A stretch of 64,000 nt of DNA from Arenicola marina. Its lineage: Eukaryota; Annelida; Polychaeta; Arenicolidae. Location of the stretch: assembly GCA_964019135.1 (NCBI GenBank), contig OZ025261.1, positions 28,442,029 through 28,506,028 of the forward strand, given 5' to 3'. The position numbers were made by a program, and so were the translations under genes. Of this stretch, positions 10,719-24,200 are shown one piece after another; within the stretch, counting starts at the first letter, position 1; each line of letters begins with the position of its first letter. The notes below the pieces were generated by a model, which saw nothing but the letters and a program-made list of their open reading frames with translations, had not been told where the DNA came from and ran no database searches.

Positions 10719-11259
10719 AGGTGAGTAGCAGTAGACCAGGGTAGTAATGCTGCTAGCCTACTACTAGTACTACTAGCGCATGCTGTACCTACTCAGGTTA
10801 TGGCATCGGAACCTTACATTGCAGGCCATGTCAAGTTAGTTTTCTCATGCATGTAATGCTAATGCTTCATTGCGACACAGCATTGGCAGCAGATACACTA
10901 TCGCAAATAGACAGACAATGAAATGATCTAGTCACTATGGTTTGCATGTAGCTGATGCAAATATAGTGTAGACCTATATATTATTTAGAGCATTACGAAC
11001 CAATGGCAATTAAAGCATTTCATGACATTAATTTTAATATATTTGCAACAGAGCGTCTGGCAATGGAGTGTTTGGTTTAAGAGATATTTGTGTTATGAAA
11101 AAGATGTAATCAGAGAATAATTGTATCTCCACAATAATTTACAGAGTGATCGCTGCTAATTCATAGAAAATATAACTTGAAATATCACTCCATAGGATTT
11201 ATGCCTTGACTTAATCATTAAATCTATAATTTATATTTAAACGATAAATAAAATATATA

Positions 11260-12072
11260 TACCGTAAACTGCCTATTTGAAGCCGCATACATATTATCAT
11301 TAGAAGCCGCACCCCAACTTTGGCCTTAAAACTGGGTTGGCAGGCACCCAGAACCATTTCCTGAAAACTCTATATTATAGGCCGCATCCAGACTGTGGCT
11401 TCTCACCCTCCTTCCCCACCCACCTGTATCCCTGCTTATTCCCATCTCGCCAACCAAACCCATTAATTGTTTATACAAGCAGTTGCGACCACTAACAACA
11501 TTCACCTCTCCCTCTCCGATCGTACCTCTTATTAAGTGTCACACCAGTGGCTGACTCCTGGCCCCTACCAAGCCAATTAATTGTTTATAGAAGCAGTCGC
11601 GACTACTAACAACATTCACCTCTCCCTCTCCGATTGCAGCTCTTATCAAGTGTCATACCAGTGGCTGGCTCTCCTGGCTCTTACTACATGTTTATGAATC
11701 ACTGTTGTACCTACCCAGTATCAAGTTTCTGTCTGGCACAATTAACTTATTGCATTTGGTGTGAGGCCGGCGGCAGCCGTATCAATTTACACAAATAAAT
11801 AACACAACCTTAAGTAGCTCATTGTCAGTCTTGGTTGCCACAGTAACACAATGCCTGGGAAGAGAGCGTCTTACGACATTATGATGCAATAAATTATTTT
11901 GGCAACAGCTGTAACATATTACTGCCCCCTTGCCCACTTGTCTCACGGCGCTCACTTAAAATCAGCAAAAGGCCCTATTTAAAGCTGCACCCCGACTTGC
12001 GACTCAAACCCGGAAAGTGGAACTTCAAACTTCCTAATATAAGCTGTGGCTTCAAATAGGCAGTTTACGGTA
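11260..12072. mobile_element. Non-autonomous DNA transposon with 26-bp terminal inverted repeats
   Basis: Both ends read inward TACCGTAAACTGCCTATTTG AAGCC, about 26 bp nearly identical. Subterminal copies of GAAGCCGCACCCCAACTT also occur in inverted orientation (GCTGCACCCCGACTTGC near the right end). Total length is 813 bp, with no transposase frame. Inside is a tandem duplication with a 115-bp period at about 11460-11690. AT-rich flanks prevent a firm call of the target duplication. Superfamily not determined. Confidence 0.82.
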
Positions 12073-12296
12073 CCTATATACATACATTTATATCGATAAA
12101 GATAATCTAATATCTGGTATATATCTAGATGTATAAAATTTAAATATTAATGTAAACTATATATAAAATATATTTGGGATGATGTAGTTTATACCTGAAC
12201 TTGTCAATAAAATCTGAATATATGATTTCTCCACAGGCTGGATTAATACCAAGCACGATGAATGAGGATATTATGTAGACAAATGCAGCCAAAAGG

Positions 12297-15200
12297 ATGG
12301 ATAAATATGAAGAAATCTGTCAAGTTGGTCAGGGAGCCTGTGGAAGTGTATATCTTGTCAGGAATCAAGAGAGTAAAAAGTAAGTGCTTAGTGATCATAT
12401 GATATACAGATGTAAATTTTTCTAGATGTGAGTAGGCATGTATTATATATGTTAGTAAAGTTTAATTAAGTGTATTTCCGGTTTGGTAGATGGACAGGAT
12501 GGAAATTTAACAGTGCGGTTCTGACTACAAAAAGTGGTGCAATGAGTTGACATGATAAGGGATAGCAGTGGTCTCTGTAGAGCGTTGGTCTCTGTTGAAC
12601 AGTGGTCTTTGTAGAGCAGTGGTCTCTGTAGAGCAGTGGTCTGTAGAGCAGTGGTCTGTAGAGCAGTGGTCTGTAGAGCAGTGGCATCTGTAGAGCCGTG
12701 GTCTCTGTAGAGCCGTGGCCTCTGTAAAGCAGTAGTCTCTGTAGAGCTGTGGTCTCTGTAGAGCAGTGGCCTCTGTAGAGCTGTGGTCTCTGTAGAGCCG
12801 TGGTCTCTGTAGAGCAGTGGCCTCTGTAGAGCTGTGGTCTCTGTAGAGCCGTGGTCTCTGTAGAGCAGTGGCATCTGTAGAGCTGTGGTCTCTGTAGAGC
12901 CGTGGCCTCTGTAAAGCAGTAGTCTCTGTAGAGCCGTGGTCTCTGTAGAGCAGTGGCATCTGTAGAACAGTGGTCACTGTAGAACAGTGGTCTGTAGAGC
13001 AGTGGTCACTGTAGAGCAGTGGTCACTGTAGAGCAGTGGTCACTGTAGAGCAGTGGTCTCTGTAGAGCAGTGGTCTGTAGAGCAGTGGTCTCTGTAGAGC
13101 AGTGGTCACTGTAAAGCAGTGGTCACTGTAGAGCAGTGGTCACTGTAGAACAGTGGTCTGTAGAGCAGTGGTCACTGTAGAACAGTGGTCTCTGTTGAGC
13201 AGTGTTCTCTGTAGAGGGATGGTCTCTGTAGAGCAGTGGTCTCTGTAGAGCTGTGGCCTCTGTAAAGCAGTGGTCTCTGTAGAGCCGTGGTCTCTGTAGA
13301 GCAGTGGCCTCTGTGGAGCAGTGGTCTGTAGAGTAGTGGTCACTGTAAAGCAGTGGTCACTGTAGAGCAGTGGTCACTGTAGAGCAGTGGTCACTGTAGA
13401 ACAGTGGTCTGTAGAGCAGTGGTCACTGTAGAGCAGTGGTCACTGTAGAGCAGTGGTCACTGTAGAGCAGTGGTCACTGTAGAGCAGTGGTCTCTGTAGA
13501 GCAGTGGTCACTGTAGAGCAGTGGTCTCTGTAGAGCAGTGGTCTCTGTAGAGCAGTCGTCACTGTAGAGCAGTGTTCTCTGTAGAGGGATGGTCTCTGTA
13601 GAGCAGTGTTCACTGTAGAGCAGTGGTCTCTGTAGAGCAGTGGTCTCTGTAGAGCAGTGGTCTCTGTAGAGCAGTGGTCACTGTAGAGCAGTGGTCTCTG
13701 TAGAGCAGTGGTCTCTGTAGAACAGTGGTCTCTGTAGAGCAGTGTTCTCTGTAGAGGGATGGTCTCTGTAGAGCAGTGGTTTTACTAGAGCAGTGGTCTC
13801 TGTAGAGCCGTGGTCTCTGTAGAGCAGTGGTCACTGTAGAACAGTGGTCTGTAGAGCAGTGGTCACTGTAGAGCAGTGGTCACTGTAGAACAGTGGTCTC
13901 TGTTGAGCAGTGTTCTCTGTAGAGGGATGGTCTCTGTAGAGCAGTGGTCTCTGTAGAGTAGTGGTCTCCGTAGGGCAGTGGTCTGCAGAGCAGTAGTCTC
14001 TGTAGAGCAGTGGTCTCTGTAGAGGGTAGTCTTAAACCATTCCGTTGATACGATATGCCCTGGAACTGATATAGTAATTCATGGACTAATAGATTATAAT
14101 TATGGACTGAGATATTAAGTCATGGACTGAGATTTTATATCATGGCCTGGGATTGCAGGTTGCTCGCCCTGAAGAAGATTCGCCTGGACGAGAGTCGCAG
14201 GACACGAACCAAGCAGGCGGTGCAGCGCGAAGCCAGGTGCGTGTCGTCTGCTCTCAAGGTCACGGTGTCGTCTTCTCTCAAGGTCACTGTGACATCAGTG
14301 ACATATCACTCGGCTCCAGCCACCAAACCAGACGGCACGAGGCGTTTGGGGTTGTATTTTGTGAGAGATCTTTTGAGTATTCCTTTTGACTGGGAGTCGT
14401 GTTCATAATCTGCTCGTGCGTAGCGCAGGTACATCATGTAGCTATGGGAAGCCTCTTCAACTCAGTGTGCAAGTGAGATTGGCTCTAGGTTCGAACCCAC
14501 TCTGCCGGCAGAGGGAGCTTGTTCCTCACATTACCTCTGCCCCATGTCACTGCCCACCTCATGGTTGACTCCAGCGGTCCTGGGGTCACGAATGGTCTTA
14601 GAGGGTTGTTTCGATTTAATATTGAATTTTCGATGCAGAATTTAAAAAAAACAAAAGCATTCCGTTGCCGAATGATCACAATTGAAGAGTTAAGCGAGAA
14701 AATATTTCAAAATAACACGGGGTCCAAGTTCAAAACGCTTCACGCCTTTGACCTCGACTGCACTCGAAAATATAGTTCGACTCAAATGCAATCGTCAGGT
14801 ATGGTACCAGTGGCACAGTAAATGCTAAACAGTGGTGTATTTGATGCCAAACTGCGAATTTATCTTCAATTAGATTAATTTCAATTTTCGTGTATGAAGG
14901 ATAATTCTGATGGTTAAATTTGACGTGGGGCAGAGGGGCTATGGCGCAAGCGTAACGCCCTCTGCCGGGAGATCGGTTCGAACCCTGGCGCCTTTTTGTT
15001 CTTGTTGCCCCGTCTTATTTTCCCAAGAGGGTTCTTAGCCCAATGTTATATGCACAAATGTGTGACATGAAATCAATTTTTGTCATCATTATTATCATAT
15101 CGCTTGTGACATCGTGAGGGTTGTACCAATCATGTCTTTTGCTACAATTGTCATATCTAATTAGAATAGGACGTCAACCCCAACATTTGAGGGTCAGTAG

Positions 15201-18200
15201 CAATGGTTTGACATTTGACAAATATAATACTTCCTAAGATACGAAGGTATTGTAGGCCATTCGGTTCTTGCGTGATCGGTTGTAAGCTGGCGTCACTTTT
15301 ATGACACGGAGAGGTTGTCCTGACATAGGACGTATCCATAAGTTTGGGTCTTTGACCTGACGGAATACATGACTTCTCCTTATTTGGCTGGGTGAGCAAT
15401 CAGTGGTTTGAGCATGGTGGAGCACCGGTCCCGCCCCGCTCACGTCCCGATCCCGCCCCACGCCCGCCCCGATTCCGCCCCGTTCACTTCACGCGCGTTC
15501 CCCGATCCCGCCCCGAACCCGCTGCGCTTACGTCCCTTGCCCGCCCAGTCCCGCACCGATCGCCCGCAACGTTCTGCCGCCAGCCCGCCCCGCACCCGCA
15601 CAGTTCTGCCACCAGCCCGCATCGCACCGCACCCGCCTAGTCCTGCCGCTAGCCCGCACCGCGCCCGCACAGTTCTGCCGCTAGCCCGCACCTCACCGCA
15701 CCCGCCCAGTCCTGCCGCTAGCCCCTACCGCGCCTACACAGTTTTGCCGTTAACCCGCACCGCGCCCGCACAGTTCTGGCGCTAGCCGGCACCGCGCCCA
15801 CCCAGTCCTGCAGCTAGCCCGCACCGCGCCTACACAGTTTTGCCGTTAACCCGTTAATTGGTTGCAGGTTCGAACCTTGGTACTTTCTTGTTTCTTGTTG
15901 CTCCGTTTTATTGCCCCGAGAGAGTTCTTATATACACACATGTGTAACATGAAATCAACGTTTTTCATCATTATTGTCATATCGCTTATGACATCGTGAG
16001 GTTGTAGATACAAAACTCGCTTTATTTTCTATATAATTTCTCCCGTGATAATGAAATGGGGTTTGAAGATCCTTGCCCCAGATGCAGGTGCCAGGGCGCG
16101 AACCTACGACCAACTGAGCTACTTACCAACTCCCCTTGGCTATTGGACATACCGGCCATATTCCGCAATATAGTGGGTCACCCATGAACAGGGCTATGTT
16201 TGTTACGGTCCATTTACAACCCCAGGGATAAGCAACTGAGATTAACTGAGCTTAACTGACCATGTTTACAACGACCCTGTTATAGGGTTGATCGCGGCTT
16301 ACCGGATTGTCCGACGGGCACAGTGTACGAACCTCTGACATCAACAGCTAAGGTCATACACCGACAATACAACCTTGGGGTATTAGTCAATGGTATTACT
16401 CTATGAAACTAATTCACCGCCCGACTGCCATTTAAATGACCCGTGAACAAAATATTACCCATGGCCGCCATTTTTGTTCCACCATAACCTCTTTATAACA
16501 GATTTTGTGTGCACAAAAATGGCATTAAATACCAAAACCGTCCCTTCTGCCCCTCCCCCGCCCCCCGACCCCATTTGTCATAGATAGATGGCTTGTGAGC
16601 CATATTATACCAAGAAGAGATTAATGCGAAAAAAAACATTTCAGTGACCTTAATAACATGATGTTTTTCTGAAATAACCTTACGACCGATTTCTAGAAGA
16701 GGTAACAGTGATATTCTTACGAAATTGTGTGTTCCTTTTAAGGCTTAGCGTGCGTTGAGTCTGCAACCTGAACCAACATTATATTCATTTCACACATTGG
16801 GTGAACCAGTTTGTCAAATTAATCTATTTTACAGCTGGGTGGTGAGGCCACAGGCCATGCATGGTAGCCAAAAAACAGCCCTCAAGAAGAAGAAGATTTA
16901 TGGGAGGTGGGGCGTTCAGACCTGTCACCCCCGACTTGTGCTTTAAGAAACTATTTCTGGCATACCCAAGAGCCTGTGTGGAGACGAAGTTCATTCGGGG
17001 TCCCCACAATCATGTATTGACCCTGGAAAATCCTTGTAAAAAAAGCTATATTTCATAAAAAATTTAGTTCTTCAAAAAATTGTGGAAAGTGGCTTTGGGG
17101 GTGGGGGGGGGGGGTGGAAAGTTAAGAAATTCTACCCTACGCCCCACTTTTTTGTGAATTTTTATTCATTATACACATACTCATTATATGTATTTTTGGT
17201 GTAGGCTTCATTTAAAGATATTGGTTAGGGCTATTTTCCACTTTGCAAATTTTTAAATTTTGCATGTGCCATGCATAATAAATAAAGTGGGTGGATTGGA
17301 TGGCTGACACGGTAGAAGAAGGCCAACTTGCAGAAAATGCTCGTGTTTTTCTGACCCATACCTGTGAAATGACACATCATCATGGAGACTCATTCTTGTA
17401 TACGCGTAAAGCGGATCAGGTAGCGAGTAGTGTAGTATAAGTGCGTTATTTGCTGTCACGCAAAAAAAAACCTGCGTTTCGCATGGATATGTGTGCGCGG
17501 GTGAGAGGGGTGGTAATGGATGGGTGAGGTAGGGGGTAGGGGGCGGGGTCGGGCCCAGGGGCACTTCAGGACTGCATGGAGTGGCCTGTATTGCGCTGTA
17601 ACTTATCAGGCTTTAGCAGCACTTGACAAGGAAGGAAATGGCTGAGAAAAATACCTATTCTAAGATATAAACAAATACTATAATACAAAATTATAAGTAT
17701 GAGAAACACTGTAGAATTTGCAAACTTACGCTGAAACTGAGATATTGTTCGGTTGCCTATTACTGTTACTTCGTGAAACACAATGGCTTATGTCTAAAAA
17801 ACTACATTGTTTACGCTTTATCGATTTGAATATTTCGGACTACCTTGAACAACCGGATAAATTTAGTATTTTCGTCCTCATCCTTCTCTTAATAGACCAC
17901 CAGTTGATGATCAAATCATGAGGCTTTGGACCAAAACTATTTCCAAATGAAACCTTGACTGATCTAGCACAAAACACTGAAAGTGCCGTTAATCCCCGAT
18001 TAGGTATAAATAATCTCGTCCAAAACTTGGTTCTCATCGCAGAAATTGCGTCATTTTATTCGGAAACCTTGAAAGATCAGGTTTTACGTTTTGCATGAAA
18101 TGCTAGTAGGAGTAAAAAGGGTTGTTGCATCATATGTGAAGCGGTTAGCAAGCGTGTGACGGTTTGTTCAGACCAGTTAGTCGACATACAGCCTGTGTAA

Positions 18201-21200
18201 TCGCCTAGCAAATAGAATGAAGACTCGACGGAAAGTTACACGGTGAACCTTTTATGTCCCTCAAGTTCCAATTTACATCAAGTTGTTGACCCGGTTGGCA
18301 ATTTCGCCATTTTTATTAATCAAAATCATGGATACGGAGTGAAAACTTCGCTGGTGGGTCCTCAAGATAAAAATAAATCTGATGGTTATTAGGTGATTAA
18401 TTTTTTTTTAAAGATTGATGCTGCGGTACAACAAAGGTGCGTCTCCCTCACTCCCCTCCCCTCCCCTCCCCTCCCCTCCCCGTCCCCTCCGCGTCCTCTA
18501 TTTAATTATTTCTGGAATAAGAACGTCTTTCTCTATGACACAGCCAGCAATCAGCGTCCATCTGAACAGGTAGCACCCGCAGGAAGCCTCTTGGTGTCGT
18601 CGTGTCGCAGATAGCACTTCAGATATCGTAGGAGTGCGTCGTGTGGTACCACAACGCAAACACCCCGCAAAGGGCCGTATCTGATAGCTAAAAAATGCGG
18701 GAGAGGGTGGAGGCGGGGGCGAGAGGGTGGGAGGTAGATTGGGGGAGAAGGAGTGGGGGAGGGGGGGGGGGGGGGGTGGCGGCAGAGACTCCAGAATGCG
18801 GCTTTGGCTGACCGTATGGAGTGGTTTGTTTTTCGCACGACACCGTGTTTCCTCGGCTCACCGAGGTTTCTTGCCGTCAAGTGTCCTTCTGTATTTTGAT
18901 AAGAACTCGACTCCCAAAGGGAACACGCGCGACCCTATCTGTGTGTACAGTGTGTGTACAGACCGTACACCTTGTACACGGTGTACAGTATGTGTACCGT
19001 GTGTGTACAATGGGTATACACTGTGTGTACCAATGAGTTACGTATGGTTGGTTGGTTGTATATTCAGGACGCTTTACCCCTTTTGTGGTCACTTCGCGTC
19101 GATGGGAGAACGAAGAGAGAGTGGAGCCATGTCCCCGGGGGGGGGGGGGGGTAACCCCTTACTCTTTGCGAAGGAGGACATGGGGTCTTTATCCTGCGAC
19201 CACACAGGTTAGGGAGCCACCTCGAAGTCCAGCGAGTGACAGAATTTTTTTTTTTTCTCTCCGTGGTCCTTAATTGTCAAGGAAACTGAGGAGCTGGAAT
19301 GGCACCGTCGTTGCAGTATGACGCCTCGCCCCCCCCCCCTCCCCATCGCCCCACACCCCCTGCCCATCGCCCCACACCCCGTTGTCACTGTAGACCGCTG
19401 TCTCGTTGGCGTCCCTCCCTACATGTCCCTTTCCCGCCCAGTCCTTGCCCCCTCCCTCCCTCCCTCCCGTCCGTACTTCACTGGACTAGTTGTGCTAGCG
19501 TCGTTTGCGCTGTGCAAACTTACGGCCGCACTCGTGACTATTGATTTACGCTCTGCGCAAGTTCTCTTGTGTGGTTGGATTCGGTGCGGTGATGGCCTGC
19601 ATGGTAGGCTGGGGGGACGGGCTAGGGCGGAAGGGGGAAGGGGGGGGGGGGGGGGTAGGGCTTGTACCGTTGTCGAAGGCGATGGGCCGTGGCTAAGTCC
19701 ACCGAGTCAAAGTGCTGGTCGGAACACGGCAAGTTGATACCTGCAAGCCTTCCCCCGCCCGAGCCACTGTTGTCGGGGCGTCAGTCAGGCACACTTCATT
19801 AATTGTGAATAGTAAAGGAGGTGGGGGCAATTGAGGATGAGGTTGAGGGGGGCGGGGGGCATGGGGGGGGGAGGGGAGGGGGAAGGATCGCAGTCGTTAA
19901 AATATCGTTCGACGTGACTGGGTGGACGTATAATGGATACTTACGATGATTGGTATTGCAGGTTGAAGAGCGGGTTAATGAGGCGGTGGGTGCCCAGTCA
20001 CGGGGTGCTGGGTTCGACGCCTGTGTGTGCCCCGAATCCACGACATCAAGCAGATGAGATTAAGACCCAATTTGAATCTCCAAAAGTGGTTCATATCCCG
20101 ACATGTTACATGTCCCCTCCCCCCACGTGTATGAGCATTAAATTGTCTGAGGATATCTGGTTCCGAATGCCTACGTCGGGGTGGTGGGAGGGAGGCGGGC
20201 CACAACATAACGACGATACATTATTCATGAAGGAAGAACAGAAGAGCCGGATTTGCATAAGAAAGAGAAGAGGGGTTGAGGAAGCAATATGGTGCAAGCG
20301 AATGGCACATAAAACCATAACAGAGGAAGATAAAATGTTGATGCCAAGGCTAGAGGGCCCGCGAATTAGACATAAAGGTAATATTAACCCATTCCCCCGT
20401 CAGAATAGCTGTCGAAGATGAGCTCAGTGACGGTCGGTCTCGAATGTTCGAAATGATGTTCGATCTCAGATCTGTCTGTCCCGATTCTGGGGCAACATGT
20501 TCACAGAGTTGATACCCCTGCACATGCCTCCTCGGCCCAAGTCTAATGCATATGTAGCATATTTAACGCTTTTACCAAAATGCAAGGAATAAAACTGAGT
20601 AGTTGCGACATCAGCATCAAGCCCAAAACCTGCATGAAACAGATTACAACGACTCTTTTATGAACTATCGTGATCACACGTGGTGGTGAAGATATTATTT
20701 CCCAGTTCAAAATGTCCACATTAATTAATATGCTGCCAAAATGTTTTACCCCTGTACGTGTCACGATATTGCGAGACCGTCACGACGCGAACGTACGAGA
20801 CTTCGCCCCGGAAACAGGCTATCTGGGATAGGTTAAATCTTATAATTTTATTTCGTACTTTGTAATAAAAACGTTTTACTCAAATATAAATCAATATATT
20901 TTGTTGCATTTCTCGGTCAATGGCTGATTAAACGGTTCAGATCATTGTAAGGATCTTGTGCTGCAGAATTCTGTCTGGCTTGAAACATCCCCATATTGTG
21001 GCCTTTCATGAATCCTTCTTCGATGACTCCAATGAACATCTGTGCATCATACAGGTCAGTAAACATCTGTGCTTCATATAGGTCTGAATATCTGTGCGTC
21101 ATACAGGTCAATAAATATATGTGCGTCATACAGGTCAGTGAACATCTGTGCATCATACAGGTCAGTGAACATCTGTGGATCATACAGGTCGGTGAACATC

Positions 21201-24200
21201 TGTGGATCATACAGGTCGGTAAACATCTGTGCATGATACAGGTCAGTGAACATCTGTGGATCATACAGGTCAGTGGACATCTGTGCATCATACAGGTCAG
21301 TGGACATCTGCATCATACAGGTCAGTGAACATCTGTGCGTCATACAGGTCAGTGGACATCTGCATCATACAGGTCAGTGAACATCTGTGCGTCATACAGG
21401 TCAGTGAACATCTGTGCTTCATATAGGTCAGCAACAACTCCATAATCCTCAATATCTGAGGGGTCACATGGGAGAATGGTGTACCGCGCGCCCAGGTGGT
21501 TGGTTGGTTTCAGAAAGAAGATTTGTGAGCTGAATAATTATGTAGAGCTATCATTGATTCCGTATCAGATGAACGAAGCTATTCCCTGGCAGTTTGTATC
21601 AAGATTTACGTGGAAGTGGATGTCAATAAAGAACACATTCACACTATACTGTTGGATTCATTCGTCATGTAATGGGTCTAGATTTTGTTTTTCTTCCAGG
21701 TTTGTTTGATTGATATTACGTCCACCACGAAAAAAAATAACATTATTTATTATTAATAATAGAATGATTACACTAGGAGATATATGGCAATATATATGCT
21801 AGGTAACAAACTGCTTTTAAAGAGATGTAATTATATAGTCCGATCTGAAGTAGATGAATGACGCAAATATATCATTCCACTCTTGCCGTATTTTCTGTGC
21901 CCCATTGACTTGGCGTGTGAAGCTAACAGACGCCATTTTGTTACTATTTACAGGCGTATTGCGATGGAGGGACGCTGGACGATCGAATCCAAGAAGCCGC
22001 CAGAGTATGTCTGCCAGTATATTATCTTTCAATGCACATAATTATGATGAATTGGTTATCATGTTAACTATTGGCATTGGTGTTAGATCGTAATCCGCCA
22101 AGAAGCCCCCATCACATGCTAATGAGTCATCACGGCCCGCCGCCTCGCGTGCTAATCGGTGATAACCTTGTAACGGCCCAGTCCCTGCACGGACGAACTA
22201 GCAGAGGTTCCTCGCTGAAAGAATGTCGCCATTATTTCCATACAGTTACCCTTTGATTGGTTTGGTGTATAGTCAGGACGCTTTAACCACTTTTGATCCT
22301 GTCACGTCAGTGGGAGAAGGAAGGGAGAGTGGAGCCATGTCCCCGGAGGTAAACCCCCTAATCTAAAGATACCCTTTGATTTACCAGAGCTTTAGTGCGA
22401 GCCTATGAGTGACGAAGTGGCCTGTCGTAACCTTTTGATGAACATCCTTTACTGAAAATATTCATAGTTAATGAAGCGATGTTAACTTTTTATCTTGCAG
22501 AAGAAGCATTACTTCCCTGAAAAACAAGTGATACAGGTATGACAGATCTCTAATAAGTAATGTTATCCCCATGCGGAACGTATTTACAACAAATTGCGCC
22601 GATGCTGCTGATGTATTTAATCAATTTTGTTAGAGATCCTACTTGCAAACTGGACTTGAAATTTAAATTAAAGTGATATATTCTGTAATTTTTTGTATTA
22701 CCAACGTTTTGTCCATGTCAAATAAGTATATTCTGTCTTGAATTTAAATCCTGAAAGCCTGTGGGCTATCCGGAGAGAAGCAAATTTGTTCACCGGAGCA
22801 GAAGTTGGTGGCCGGCTTTATATCCCTGCGCCTACTCGCTGCTCGGTATTCCGTGTGATGTCGACAACCGCTCGCTAGGACGTCCGCGCGATATAAATAA
22901 ACGGCGCAATTTTATGCTGAAATTGTTGTTTTACAGACTCGAAGAGATATAAAACATATGCATCATAATTCTGAGATACTTTTAGTCTTGATTCTAAAAT
23001 GTAAAAAATCTAAGATGGCACATGTAAGTAGGCTGCTCTAAATGTAAAGTTGCATGGCACGTGTTTGTCACTTCTTGTTGGTGTATGACAGTGGCTAACC
23101 GTCGACCTAGGCGATGCCATGTGCTTAACTTCGCCTTCTACCCAGAAGGCCAGCATAGTTTATTGCGACATTAAACAACCTACCAATAGACGACTTCGCA
23201 AATCACAGTTCAGAGTATTCCACCGTGAGGCGCCACTGGATGTGCAATGCATTCTGGGTATTTTGATCTTTGCCAGATGTCGAGATGGCGTCATCGCATG
23301 GCAACGTATTTTGTGGACACTTAAACATTTGATATTGTCATCTGTGTAACGGAAAAGTTACGTATTCTGGATGTAAGTTAGACATGCTCATTAATTTTAT
23401 ACGTGCCTTGCCAATAACCTGGAAATATGGTATTTATCTCCATACAAAAAATTAAATAACACCAAAATATTTCCCAGAACTCTTTGCGCCAGTCACGATT
23501 TTTCCAAGATGGCGTATTTAATAACGATGTCGTGTATGACCTGGGAGAGAACTCTCCTCGCCGTGCTAATGGCGACCGGTTGTTGATGCCCGAGACCGCC
23601 TCGTTTCCAGTGGTTCCTGCAGGTGGCGCTGGCTGTCCGGTATATGCACGGCGTGAAGGTCCTGCATCGGGACTTAAAGGCTTCCAACGTGTTCCTCAAC
23701 AAATCAGCATCCATATGTACATTAGGTAGGACGTCTTCAATGTGGAGATTCTGTGGATCGTATGCTAGCTCACAGGAAAGAAATTGCGCCACTAGTTACA
23801 TTTAATTTTGTCAAAAACCTGTGGCATGATAGACACGCAAATGGAAAAAAACGAGTTATTATCGTATTATCTATGCTACAATTTATAACGAAAACCGTGA
23901 GTGTGTTTGTGGTGTAATTTTATTAACATATCCAGTGTGAAATAAATAAATATAGCACCCCACCTCTCGAAAATATCATCTGATTATCCAGAAATGTACA
24001 CTTATAACTATGAAATAATTGAAAATGACCGCAAGCAGTGACCACGTCGCTATGGTTACAGGTGACTTCGGGATCGCCAAGAGTCTGGACACCCCTGTCG
24101 ACGTGGCCTCCACCTGCGTGGGGACGCCCTGTTACCTCAGCCCAGAGATGTGTCAGGATATCCCCTACAGCTCCAAGGCCGACATATGGGCAAGTACCGC

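Noticed and set aside
12452-13834. Minus-strand frames with repeating [11 protein letters not shown]
   Set aside because: Translation of the 17-bp array inside a kinase intron.
15392-15785. Pro/Arg/Ala-rich frames near 15.4-15.8 kb
   Set aside because: Composition of the C-rich tandem array.
19933-20421. 162-codon + frame in a NEK intron
   Set aside because: Crosses a tRNA-like remnant, has no kinase motif, and does not supply the missing exon.
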